Shown here: positions 55,826 to 63,855 of the stretch, piece after piece
How positions within the stretch are numbered: the first letter of the stretch is position 1
Layout of the letters: every line of letters starts with the position of its first letter
NCBI GenBank assembly: GCA_023653075.1
Contig: JAMNXQ010000003.1
Location: 31,268 to 95,267 of the forward strand
Direction: 5' to 3'
Length of the DNA: 64,000 nucleotides
From: Algoriphagus sp.
GTDB lineage: Bacteria; Bacteroidota; Bacteroidia; Cytophagales; Cyclobacteriaceae
The notes under the pieces: generated by a model
What the model was told of the DNA's origin: nothing
What the model saw: the letters and a program-made list of their open reading frames with translations, nothing else
Databases searched by the model: none
Position numbers and translations under genes: made by a program

Positions 55826-56134
55826 ATGGAAAAGAAGTATACCTCTTTAAAGGAATTTTATCCTTACTACTTAACTGAACACCAGAATCCTACCTCACGC
55901 GTACTTCACTTTATAGGTACAGGATTGGTCTTGGTGGTGCTAGGCGGAGCCATTGCGCTGGCACAATACCTTTGGCTTGCAGCCATTCCAGTAATTGGGT
56001 ATGGTTTCGCTTGGGTTGGGCATTTCTTTTTTGAAAAAAATAAGCCAGCTACCTTCACGTATCCGTTTTACAGTCTCGCATCCGATTTTATCTTATTTTT
56101 TGACCTACTTCGTGGGAAGGAAAAATTTTCTTGA
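55826..56134 (+). CDS. Mpo1-like (DUF962) membrane protein
   Basis: 102 aa. Starts with KEFYPYYLTEHQNPTSRVLHFIGTG, where two histidines (about 19 and 28) and a later one in WVGHFFFEKN are conserved in the DUF962/YGL010w family, two membrane helices in between. Yeast Mpo1 is a dioxygenase of fatty-acid alpha-oxidation using iron bound by these histidines; the activity of the bacterial protein is inferred only. Likely coupled to the DUF4136 gene upstream. Confidence 0.88.
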   Translation: MEKKYTSLKEFYPYYLTEHQNPTSRVLHFIGTGLVLVVLGGAIALAQYLWLAAIPVIGYGFAWVGHFFFEKNKPATFTYPFYSLASDFILFFDLLRGKEKFS

Positions 56135-56253
56135 GAATCCAGTTGAAGTTTCTATTATTTTAAAATCATCTGTAAATTAGGTGATAGGAGAAAATTTGAG
56201 AACCATAATTCAAACCATCCCGATTCAAGTGAGTTAATTCGAAAAAGCAAAAC

Positions 56254-56739
56254 ATGGCTACAGCAAATCCAGAATTAATCGCTGCATTGGAACGCACTGC
56301 TTCCAAACTGCAGCAAGGAGCCTCCTACCAATGGGGACACATGGGTTCTTGCAATTGCGGAAATTTAGCACAAGAACTCACCCCTTTTTCTCGAGCCGAA
56401 ATTCACCAGTACGCCATGCAGCGCCATGGAGACTGGAATGAGCAATTGATCGATTATTGCCCTACAAGTGGCTATCCAATGGATTTGATTGTTTCCAAAA
56501 TGCTCGAGAATGGATTAAGCCTAAACGATTTGGGACACTTGGAACGCCTTTCAGATCCTCAAATCTTGTCTCAAATGGAAAAAGGAAGAAGAGATTCCCT
56601 CTCTAAAAACTCACGTGAAGATGTGATTTTTTACCTGCAAGTTTGGGCTAACTTATTGAGAGAAAAGTGGATTGCTACTCAACCAAATTTAGAAGTACTA
56701 GAAATTGAAAAAAAATTAAAGACTCCATTATTGGTCTAA
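56254..56739 (+). CDS. Conserved hypothetical cysteine-containing protein
   Basis: 161 aa, soluble, no signal. I do not assign a named family. It has a short cysteine cluster, WGHMGSCNCGNLAQE at about 27-41, a His in EIHQYAMQRHGDW, then YCPTSGYPMD, and a helical C-terminal half. The SCNCG plus YC arrangement could bind a metal. It lies between the Mpo1-like gene and the acidic ORF with no close spacing. Confidence 0.8.
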   Translation: MATANPELIAALERTASKLQQGASYQWGHMGSCNCGNLAQELTPFSRAEIHQYAMQRHGDWNEQLIDYCPTSGYPMDLIVSKMLENGLSLNDLGHLERLSDPQILSQMEKGRRDSLSKNSREDVIFYLQVWANLLREKWIATQPNLEVLEIEKKLKTPLLV

Positions 56740-56796
56740 TTAATTTTTTGGTTTATTTCGTATCGTTGAATCATAAAAACCCTTTTAAAGAAAGTT

Positions 56797-57003
56797 ATGG
56801 AGGATTTTGAAGAAGAATTCGAAGAAATGGATGAGTTTGAAGAAGAAGAGGACGAGTTTGAAGACGATTTTGAGGACGGCTATGACCTCGATGAAGACAA
56901 TGAATTTTTGGATGATAACATTGTCGACTTTGATGAAGAAGAGTCCGATGATGAATTCGATGAATTCGAAGAAGAGGAAGAATTTGATGACGACTTAGAT
57001 TAA
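56797..57003 (+). CDS. 68-aa highly acidic protein
   Basis: By count 46 of 68 residues are Asp or Glu, there is no Lys or Arg, and Phe recurs every few residues among them (EEEFEEMDEFEEEE). Predicted intrinsically disordered and strongly negative. The ATG stands 57 bp after the previous gene stop. Translation is the only long in-frame reading of this GAA/GAT-rich stretch; the antisense Arg/His-rich ORF is its shadow. Could act as a polyanionic chaperone-like, DNA-mimic or metal-buffer protein, all inference. Confidence 0.65.
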   Translation: MEDFEEEFEEMDEFEEEEDEFEDDFEDGYDLDEDNEFLDDNIVDFDEEESDDEFDEFEEEEEFDDDLD

Positions 57004-57031
57004 TTGTTAACCTGAGGCACCTATTTTCTGT

Positions 57032-57063
57032 CTTGTAATTTCGAGGCATCTCGTCTATCTTTG
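57032..57063 (+). promoter_or_regulatory. Strong candidate promoter of the 49-aa protein gene
   Basis: CTTG (57032-57035), 20 bp, then TATCTTTG (57056-57063), a full match to TAnnTTTG with a matching -33 TTG. The ATG lies 30 bp downstream. Confidence 0.6.
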
Positions 57064-57092
57064 CTACTTATTCACTGAGAAATTAAACTTAT

Positions 57093-57242
57093 ATGATCCT
57101 ATTAGATATCTTTAGTTCTCCAATTATGCCTGGAGCACAACTGTTTTTATTGATTGTCTGCTCTCTAATTGGGTTAGGAGCCGGTATTTCGTTAATGGAT
57201 GCACGAAATACCTTCTCCAAAAAAAAGAAAAGTGATCATTAA
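57093..57242 (+). CDS. 49-aa small membrane protein (absent from ORF track)
   Basis: ATG at 57093, TAA at 57240-57242. A single hydrophobic helix (about 13-36, LFLLIVCSLIGLGAGISLM) and a basic C-terminal tail (SKKKKSDH), consistent with an inner-membrane protein with a cytoplasmic tail. A promoter-like sequence stands just upstream and an intrinsic terminator just downstream, so this is a stand-alone transcription unit. Function unknown. Confidence 0.72.
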   Translation: MILLDIFSSPIMPGAQLFLLIVCSLIGLGAGISLMDARNTFSKKKKSDH

Positions 57243-57255
57243 TAAGTCATAGTAC

Positions 57256-57280
57256 AGGAGGCCTCAAGCCTCCTTTTTTT
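57256..57280 (+). terminator. Intrinsic terminator after the 49-aa gene
   Basis: AGGAGGC / GCCTCCT stem (7 bp, 5-nt loop) followed by TTTTTT, 13 bp after the stop codon. Confidence 0.85.
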
Positions 57281-57290
57281 ATCCCCACCC

Positions 57291-57749
57291 ATGAAAATCA
57301 ACGGTAAGAGAACCCTGCCCGTTACTTTCTCATTCACCATTTTGTACCTACACCACTTACTACCATCTCTTTTTGTTTGGACTATCGCTAAAATGGATTT
57401 TTCCTCTCAGAAAGTAGCCTTTGACAGTAGAATCCTTTTAAGTGGCGCCTTAATGCTGGTTTTACTTCCCTTGGTCGCTCGTGTGTACGCACGCACACCT
57501 CAAAATCAAATTAGCTTCAACGAAATGCGAAGCTGCTACTTCCATTTAACTCGAAAAACTTTTGAACTGAAAGAGAAAAACTTGAAGCAAGGTCAACTTA
57601 TAGGGCTACGATTTGCTAGTGATGAAAATCTCTTAAGCTTGATAGACCCTACAATCGAAGAGAAATTAACGGCAAAAGATAGTAAACAGCAGCTTACTAA
57701 CTGGAGAGACGATTACCTTCGTGAGTACCTAGTCGAAGACTTTAATTGA
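57291..57749 (+). CDS. Unknown membrane protein
   Basis: 152 aa with two likely membrane helices (about 12-33 and 47-67) and a charged soluble C-terminal half (LKEKNLKQGQLIGLRF, EEKLTAKDSKQQ). No known family recognised. Its 3' end overlaps the glycerate kinase gene (tail-to-tail, 21 bp). Confidence 0.6.
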   Translation: MKINGKRTLPVTFSFTILYLHHLLPSLFVWTIAKMDFSSQKVAFDSRILLSGALMLVLLPLVARVYARTPQNQISFNEMRSCYFHLTRKTFELKEKNLKQGQLIGLRFASDENLLSLIDPTIEEKLTAKDSKQQLTNWRDDYLREYLVEDFN

Positions 57750-58838
57750 AATTACTTTCCTCAAAAGTCCTTGAAATTCTTCTCTCGCTCTTTTTTGGTA
57801 CTCAGGATCCGAAAAATCAAGCGGGGTCAATTCGAGAACCGCATCAAATCCAGAAGCGTATCCCTCTTGACCTGAAGCAATCAAGGCAATTTTTTTTCCG
57901 TGTTTGTGGGCGAGTTGCTTCAATTCAAAACAAGCCTTACCCTCCTCACTTTGAGAATCGTACTGTCCCTCACCCGTGAGGATCCAATCTGCTTTCTTAA
58001 CTTTCTCCTCGAGGTTCACCTGCTTAAAAAAGTATAGTGCGCCGTACTCCAAGGAGCAAGGGAAAAATTGTGCCAACCCGAATGCTATTCCTCCTGCCGC
58101 ACCAAAGCCAGGCTGATCCAAAACAGGACTGTGAGATTTCCGAAGGAGTAATTCCACCATAGCGGCAGTACTAACTTCTGTGGCTTCTATTTCTGCTTCT
58201 TTCAACCCTTTTTGAGGACCAAAAACAGGAACTGCACCTTTGGATCCAAAAAACGGGTTTCTTACGTCACATAAACAAGTAAAGGACACCTCAGGAAGCC
58301 GCAACGGCCGTTGGATATGTCGACAGCTTTTCAAAAACTCAGGAGAAAACGCTGGAATCTCTCTTCCATTTTGATCCAAAAACAAAAAGCCCAAGGCCTG
58401 CAATATACCAGTTCCCAGGTCAATGGTTGCAGATCCACCCAATCCTAAGATCAGGTGCTGAGCTCCTCCTTGAATCGCCTGTTGGATAAGGATTCCTGTT
58501 CCATAGGTAGAAGTTAGACTTGGCTCTCTTGCATAAGTTGACAAAACCCCCAATCCAGAGCAAGTAGATACATCCAAAAAAGCTGTTTTTGAAGATTTAT
58601 CCCAAGCATAGAACCCAACAAGGGATTGCCCAATCGCATTTAAGGAAAGACACTCAATCTTCTCCAATCCCAAGGATTCTGCCAGCAAGGCACAGGTTCC
58701 ATCTCCCCCATCCGCCAGGGCTTGGCTAGCGAATTGGGAAGATGGATACGCCTGAATTAAAACTTCTTCAATAAGAGAAACTGCTTCTAACGCGGTAAAC
58801 GTTCCTTTGTAGGCGTTGGGAGCAATTAAAAATCTCAT
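57729..58838 (-). CDS. Glycerate kinase (GlxK/GK-I type)
   Basis: 369 aa. Family text: APNAYKGTFTALEA at the N terminus, LADGGDGTCALLAE, GLGGSATIDLGTGIL and GFGAAGGIAFGLAQF. It phosphorylates glycerate to 2- or 3-phosphoglycerate (family assignment does not fix the position). The ATG overlaps the stop of the GH20-AGCS fusion gene by 4 bp (ATGA), so it is translationally coupled to it; the metabolic link is not obvious. Confidence 0.92.
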   Translation of the reverse strand: MRFLIAPNAYKGTFTALEAVSLIEEVLIQAYPSSQFASQALADGGDGTCALLAESLGLEKIECLSLNAIGQSLVGFYAWDKSSKTAFLDVSTCSGLGVLSTYAREPSLTSTYGTGILIQQAIQGGAQHLILGLGGSATIDLGTGILQALGFLFLDQNGREIPAFSPEFLKSCRHIQRPLRLPEVSFTCLCDVRNPFFGSKGAVPVFGPQKGLKEAEIEATEVSTAAMVELLLRKSHSPVLDQPGFGAAGGIAFGLAQFFPCSLEYGALYFFKQVNLEEKVKKADWILTGEGQYDSQSEEGKACFELKQLAHKHGKKIALIASGQEGYASGFDAVLELTPLDFSDPEYQKRAREEFQGLLRKVISIKVFD

Positions 58839-61804
58839 GCCGTGTTTTGCTTCATTCGCCCAAAGTAATCCTTTGCAGCGGCTTTCACCTTAGGCGCTAG
58901 ATATAGCGCTGCAATCATGTTGGGAAATGCCATCACTGCATACATTCCATCAACCAAACTCACCACCAAATCTAAGGAAGCTACGGCTCCTATCACAATC
59001 GTAACCAAGTAAATATAGTTGTAGTATCCAGCAAACTTTGCCCCAAAGAGGTAACTAGCACATTTTTGACCGTAATAGGAATAGGTAAACATGGTGGAGA
59101 GTGCAAATACCAGTGCAGACACCATCAAAAGGTATTTGCCAATCACCGGTATCCCCAATTCAAAAGCTTCGAGCGTAAGTTTCACCCCATCATTTTCAGA
59201 GTTTTGCCAAACTCCCGTGAGCAAGATAGCAAACGCAGTAAGCGAGCAAACCACTACCGTATCGATGAAAGGACCCAACATGGCAATTAAACCTTCTCGG
59301 ATCGGTTCTTTGGTTTTGGATTGACCATGTACCATCGGAGCAGTACCAAGGCCTGCCTCATTGGAAAATAAGGATCTTCTTGCGCCAATAATGATCACAG
59401 AACCCACCGCCCCACCCATTGCAGCATTACCTGTGAAAGCGTCCACAAAGATGAGTTGAACCACTTCCGGGATGTTTCCAAAATACTGCAGAATGATGAT
59501 TGATACGGAAACAAAATAAATCCCAACCATGAAAGGAACCATTTTGGATGCGGCTGCTGCAATCCGTTGAATTCCCCCTAAAATCACCACCGCCGTCAGC
59601 AGCATCATGATGACTCCGATGATCCAATTATTACGAGTTGATTCTGCTGCAGTTTCTGGCTCCAGCAGCACAGCCTGAACCACAGCCGCCAACTGGTTGG
59701 AAGTAAACACAGACAACAGACCGACGATACCAGCAAAGCAAAAGATATAGGAAAGAAATTTCCATTTTTTCCCCATTCCCTGTTCGATGATGTACATAGG
59801 GCCTCCTTGGATGACCCCTGCCGTATCTTTTCCCCGGTACATGATGGACAGGCTACAGGTGTAGAACTTGGTAGCCATGCCTACAAAAGCAGCCACCCAC
59901 ATCCAAAAAAGTGCTCCCGGACCTCCCATATTGATGGCAATGGCTACGCCTGAAATATTTCCCAAACCAACCGTAGAAGCAATGGCTGACATCAAAGCCT
60001 GTTTGGATGTGATTTCACCTGGAGCTAATTTATCCTCGTATTTTCCTTTCAAAAGTTCGAATGCATGACCTATTTTGGTGAGCGGAACGAAGCCAGAATG
60101 GATAAAAAAAAAGGTGCCTCCTCCCAAAAGTAAAATCAAAATGGGTGGACCCCAGATCCAATTGCTAAAGGCAATAATGCTTTCTTCGAATGCACTCTTT
60201 TTCTTGGTTTCCCAAGTTACTTTAGGGGATTTGTAAAAATTTATTCCCTGAATAGTCCAACGTTCCCCTTGAATCGGAATCCGAGAAGAAAATCCCTTCC
60301 AACTCCTTTTTTCTTTTTTAGTCCAAGCCACCTCTGCGAAAGCTGCCAATCGTGGAAAGGCTAGGTAATTGATATCTTCTAAGTTAGTCACAGTCTCAGA
60401 CCATAGCGGTGCCTCAACACCTAAAATATCGGCATTGGCAAGCCCCTTCACATAGGTAGCAGGATCCCAGAGGTAAGCCGAATCCAATTCAATGTAGGCA
60501 GCCCAGTGCAATCCGATTCGAGAAAGGCTATCGTATTGCATATCCAAATAGGTCTTTTTTGCAGGAGAAAGTAACACCTTATTTCCTTGATTTTTGGCTA
60601 GGATTGCGTTCTCTTCTTTGGCCCAAAATTGAGCAACATTGCCTGGAAGCAATTTTGCAGAGGCCACTTCATCCCATCCTATACTAGTTTTGCCATATTT
60701 GGAGACGATATCTTGCACTCGCTCCACGAAGTAGGCATAGTCGTCCTTTTCGGTGACATGCGATTCATCTCCACCAATGTGAAAATAAGGGCCTGGTGAA
60801 AGTTCGGAAATCTCACGAACCACACTATCCACAAAAGCGTAAGTCACCTCCAATTGCGGTGCAAAAGTACTCCAGCCCACTTCGATTCCCGTGTACATTT
60901 GAGAAGCTTGAGGGGTTGTCAATGGCATTTGGTAATCCAAAGGACTCTTGTTTAGCGAATCTAATCCCTGACCTACAGGTAAGTTGACTCCAGGATTTAA
61001 TTCAGCATAAGACGCCAAGGCAGAATTGGTATGGCCAGGCATATCTATCTCCGGAACGATGGTGATGTATCGCTCCGCTGCATAGGCGACCAATTCCTTG
61101 AAATCATCTTGTGTGTAAAATCCTCCTTTTCCCCCTCCAACTTCAGTAGCACCTCCGATTTCAGTTAATTTAGGCCAGGACTTGATCTCAATTCGCCATC
61201 CTTGATCATCGGTGAGGTGGAGATGGAGGTAATTCAACTTCATGCTGGCCATTTGGTCGATGTAAAACCTGACATCTTCTTTGGAAATAAAATGTCTAGC
61301 GACATCTAGCATGGAGCCTCTGTAAGCAAATTCAGGGGCATCAATGACCTTACCTTGAGGAAGGATCCAATCCCTATTCTGAATGGTAGTTTGTTTGATA
61401 TCAGGCGGGAAAAGTTGAAGGAGCGTTTGCACCCCATAAAAAAGACCCGCTTCTCCAGAAGAAGTAATTCGGATTCCCTCATCAGAAATTTCAAGTTCAT
61501 ACGCTTCAGAAGGCCCGGATCCAGTCAATTCCAAAGCAATTTCACCTGAATCCTTAGAAATAGGTACCGTAAACCCTGTAGCAGGCCTAAGGCTATTGGC
61601 TAAAATTTCACCGATGGAAGTTAATTTTTCAGAGGTGCCAACCAAGTGGATACCTGTCTGAGCTGTTACTTCAAAAGTTCCGCTTCCATCCGTTACCTCT
61701 TGCGGTAATGGAATAAGTCCTGCTTCCGAAAGGGGCGCAGGTTTTTGACAAGATCCTAATACTAGGAGTATTCCAATTAGGAGCATCCAATTTAAATTTT
61801 TCAT
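58835..61804 (-). CDS. Fusion of GH20 beta-N-acetylhexosaminidase lipoprotein and AGCS amino-acid:cation symporter
   Basis: 989 aa from the ATG at 61804 (the track starts at a TTG 6 codons upstream). Residues 1-19 are a lipoprotein signal (LVLGSC). A complete GH20 domain follows: YRGSMLDVARHFI, LHLHLTDDQGWRIEI and the catalytic Asp-Glu pair in HIGGDESH near 345. At about residue 533 a lysine-rich linker (ETKKKSAFEE) leads into a complete AGCS symporter (SNWIWGPPILILLL, TVGLGNISGVAIA, SLFSNEAGLGTAP). No stop or frame change lies between them. The hydrolase part would have to face the periplasm. A lost stop codon, or an established architecture, could explain it. Confidence 0.85.
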   Translation of the reverse strand: MKNLNWMLLIGILLVLGSCQKPAPLSEAGLIPLPQEVTDGSGTFEVTAQTGIHLVGTSEKLTSIGEILANSLRPATGFTVPISKDSGEIALELTGSGPSEAYELEISDEGIRITSSGEAGLFYGVQTLLQLFPPDIKQTTIQNRDWILPQGKVIDAPEFAYRGSMLDVARHFISKEDVRFYIDQMASMKLNYLHLHLTDDQGWRIEIKSWPKLTEIGGATEVGGGKGGFYTQDDFKELVAYAAERYITIVPEIDMPGHTNSALASYAELNPGVNLPVGQGLDSLNKSPLDYQMPLTTPQASQMYTGIEVGWSTFAPQLEVTYAFVDSVVREISELSPGPYFHIGGDESHVTEKDDYAYFVERVQDIVSKYGKTSIGWDEVASAKLLPGNVAQFWAKEENAILAKNQGNKVLLSPAKKTYLDMQYDSLSRIGLHWAAYIELDSAYLWDPATYVKGLANADILGVEAPLWSETVTNLEDINYLAFPRLAAFAEVAWTKKEKRSWKGFSSRIPIQGERWTIQGINFYKSPKVTWETKKKSAFEESIIAFSNWIWGPPILILLLGGGTFFFIHSGFVPLTKIGHAFELLKGKYEDKLAPGEITSKQALMSAIASTVGLGNISGVAIAINMGGPGALFWMWVAAFVGMATKFYTCSLSIMYRGKDTAGVIQGGPMYIIEQGMGKKWKFLSYIFCFAGIVGLLSVFTSNQLAAVVQAVLLEPETAAESTRNNWIIGVIMMLLTAVVILGGIQRIAAAASKMVPFMVGIYFVSVSIIILQYFGNIPEVVQLIFVDAFTGNAAMGGAVGSVIIIGARRSLFSNEAGLGTAPMVHGQSKTKEPIREGLIAMLGPFIDTVVVCSLTAFAILLTGVWQNSENDGVKLTLEAFELGIPVIGKYLLMVSALVFALSTMFTYSYYGQKCASYLFGAKFAGYYNYIYLVTIVIGAVASLDLVVSLVDGMYAVMAFPNMIAALYLAPKVKAAAKDYFGRMKQNTA

Positions 61805-61999
61805 AGGGATGATTTTAATCAAACTTACTTTAAAATATCAAAAGTCTGATTTCAGAAAGCTGAAAAATTATACTTTTTCAAAAGATCAAGCGTGTAAGGA
61901 AGAATCATGGAGGTCCATTGGAATAAAAATCCTTTTTGCTTTCTGACTTTTCAATTTTTTAGACTTACTTGAGAGTTCGAAAACACCTTTTCTATTCCC

Positions 62000-63460
62000 A
62001 TGAAAAATAAAAAACAAAACCAGGGAGAAAACTCCAGAAGGGACTTTATAAAAAGTTCAGCACTCGCTTTTGCAGGAATTACACTCATCCCAAGGCATGT
62101 ACTGGGTGGGCCTGGCTTTATCGCTCCTAGTGACAAACTAAGAGTAGCATCCATTGGCATCGGAGGAATGGGCTATGGTGATCTTTCTGGAGTGCATAAA
62201 AGCGGCAAAGTTGATATCATCGCCCTATGTGATGTAGATGACACTCGCGCAGCCCAAGGAAGAAAAGATCATGCCAAGGCAAACTACTACAAGGATTACC
62301 GGATCATGCTCGAAAAAGAGGAGAAAAATATCGATGCAGTGACCGTTTCCACCCCCGATCACATGCACGCCGTACAAGCCATGATGGCCATGAAAATGGG
62401 CAAGCATGTGTATGTACAAAAACCTCTCTCCCACGACATCTATGAAGCTCGGATGCTTACGCGGGCAGCAGAAAAGTATAAGGTAGTCACCCAAATGGGC
62501 AATCAGGGTTCATCCGGTGATGGAGTACGCAAAATGGTGGAATGGTATGAAGCAGGCTTAATTGGTGAAGCCACCAAGGTATGGTCTTGGACCAATCGTC
62601 CCGTATGGCCTCAGGGGATTCCTTGGCCAAGTACGCCAGTGACTCCTCCAGCAGATCTAGATTGGGACCTTTGGTTGGGAACGGCTCCTTACAAGGATTA
62701 TGTGGGCAATCTAGTACCCTTCAACTGGAGAGGCTGGTGGGATTATGGAACAGGAGCATTGGGAGATATGGCTTGTCATATCATGGAGCCACCTTTCCGA
62801 GTTTTGGGCTTAGGATATCCCAAGTCTGCTGAATGCTCTGTAGGATCTGTGTATGTAGGTGAATTTAAGCGAGGTCATTTTCCTGAAAGCTGCCCTCCAT
62901 CTTCACACATTACTTTACGATTTGATCGTCCTGGAAAGGATGATTTGGAATTCCATTGGATGGATGGCGGCATACAGCCTACCCGACCAGAGGAGTTGGG
63001 TCCAAATGAAATGATGGGTGACGGTGGCAATGGTGTGATCATCGAAGGAACAAAAGGCAAAATGATGTGCTCCACCTATGGCGCGAATCCTCAGCTATTG
63101 CCTACATCCAAAACCAAGGATATTACAGTAAAGGAGTCACTGTATCGAGTACCAGGAGGTGATCGAGGCCACTATGACAACTGGGTGAATGCTTGTATTG
63201 CAGGCTTCGGTTCCACTGAATTTAAGCAACTCAGCTCCCCTTTCTCAATCGCTGGTCCGCTAACAGAATCTGTACTGATGGGTAATTTAGCTATTCGTAG
63301 CTACGACTACCAGGTTCCTCGTGCAGGTGCTGCAAATCAAATGGATTACCCTGGCCGAGGCATCAAACTGCTTTGGGATGGTCCAAATATGAAAATCACC
63401 AATTTCGAACCAGCAAATCAGTTTATAACTCGAAATTATAGACCTGGATATACCTTGTAA
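62000..63460 (+). CDS. Tat-exported Gfo/Idh/MocA-family oxidoreductase
   Basis: 486 aa. N terminus has a twin-arginine motif (SRRDFIKSSALAF), then the Rossmann nucleotide-binding region (VASIGIGGMGYG, with ALCDVDDTRA) and the EKP-type catalytic motif seen as YVQKPLSHD. A C-terminal beta-sheet domain with WTNRPVWPQGIPWPSTP is typical of Bacteroidota members of this group. It oxidises or reduces a sugar or related polyol with NAD(P), outside the cytoplasm if exported. Divergent from the GH20-AGCS gene, separated by 195 bp. Confidence 0.9.
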   Translation: MKNKKQNQGENSRRDFIKSSALAFAGITLIPRHVLGGPGFIAPSDKLRVASIGIGGMGYGDLSGVHKSGKVDIIALCDVDDTRAAQGRKDHAKANYYKDYRIMLEKEEKNIDAVTVSTPDHMHAVQAMMAMKMGKHVYVQKPLSHDIYEARMLTRAAEKYKVVTQMGNQGSSGDGVRKMVEWYEAGLIGEATKVWSWTNRPVWPQGIPWPSTPVTPPADLDWDLWLGTAPYKDYVGNLVPFNWRGWWDYGTGALGDMACHIMEPPFRVLGLGYPKSAECSVGSVYVGEFKRGHFPESCPPSSHITLRFDRPGKDDLEFHWMDGGIQPTRPEELGPNEMMGDGGNGVIIEGTKGKMMCSTYGANPQLLPTSKTKDITVKESLYRVPGGDRGHYDNWVNACIAGFGSTEFKQLSSPFSIAGPLTESVLMGNLAIRSYDYQVPRAGAANQMDYPGRGIKLLWDGPNMKITNFEPANQFITRNYRPGYTL

Positions 63461-63475
63461 AAATATTTATGATAC

Positions 63476-63508
63476 ATGTCACCCTTACCCAACCTGGTTG
63501 GGTGACAT
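63476..63508 (+). terminator. Hairpin terminator after the oxidoreductase gene
   Basis: ATGTCACCC / GGGTGACAT form a 9-bp outer stem, with an inner perfect inverted repeat CCCAACC-T-GGTTGGG competing for part of it. Only a short T-run follows, so it may act as a weaker terminator or an mRNA 3'-end structure. Confidence 0.6.
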
Positions 63509-63687
63509 TTCAACTATATCTTATCGACAATAATCCTACCACCCTTTCTGGGTATTAATTAAATCCTATTCATGGAATAATCACTAGTTATTTCAGCTGG
63601 CACCATTTTACTAGAATCATTTCATCCCTTCGGGATTGGGTAGGTTATACGATGAAAGCCGAGAGGGAAAATTATTAAAAGAATTAA

Positions 63688-63831
63688 TATGATTATCCGC
63701 AATAATGCTAGTAACTCAGCATATTTGTTCAAAACCGCAACTAATTTGTTGACAAACTACGGTCCACAGCTCTCTTAATTCAGCATCAACCCTTTTTTTC
63801 TCTGGATAGTGGTTAAAAACCGGATAAGCAT
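63688..63831 (-). repeat. MITE-like intergenic repeat, copy D
   Basis: 144 bp, inverted relative to A and B. On the plus strand it begins ATGATTATCCGC and ends CCGGATAAGCAT; the reverse complement shows GAGAGCTGTGGACCGT, GTTGCGG and GTTACTAGCATTATTGCGG, the most diverged copy. Flanked by a perfect 9-bp direct repeat AAGAATTAA (63679-63687 and 63832-63840). Only 15 bp separate it from the IS1182-like left end. Confidence 0.75.
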
Positions 63832-63855
63832 AAGAATTAAAATCCCGCCCCCAAA

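Larger units (their letters stand above)
63461..63855. other. Gene-free region between the oxidoreductase gene and the IS left end
   Basis: No ORF of note. It holds a terminator (63476-63508), a short perfect hairpin ATCCC-TTC-GGGAT (63624-63636), and MITE-like copy D (63688-63831). Confidence 0.6.

Noticed and set aside
56795-57049. 84-aa Arg/His-rich ORF on the minus strand
   Set aside because: It is the antisense image of the GAA/GAT-rich acidic protein gene.
58835-61804. Fusion considered as two separate genes with a missed stop
   Set aside because: No stop codon and no ATG are present at the junction; the frame is continuous through the lysine-rich linker. Sequencing error cannot be fully excluded.
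13438-63831. Four-copy repeat considered as a CRISPR array
   Set aside because: The copies are kilobases apart, in both orientations, about 150 bp long, and there are no spacers or cas genes.
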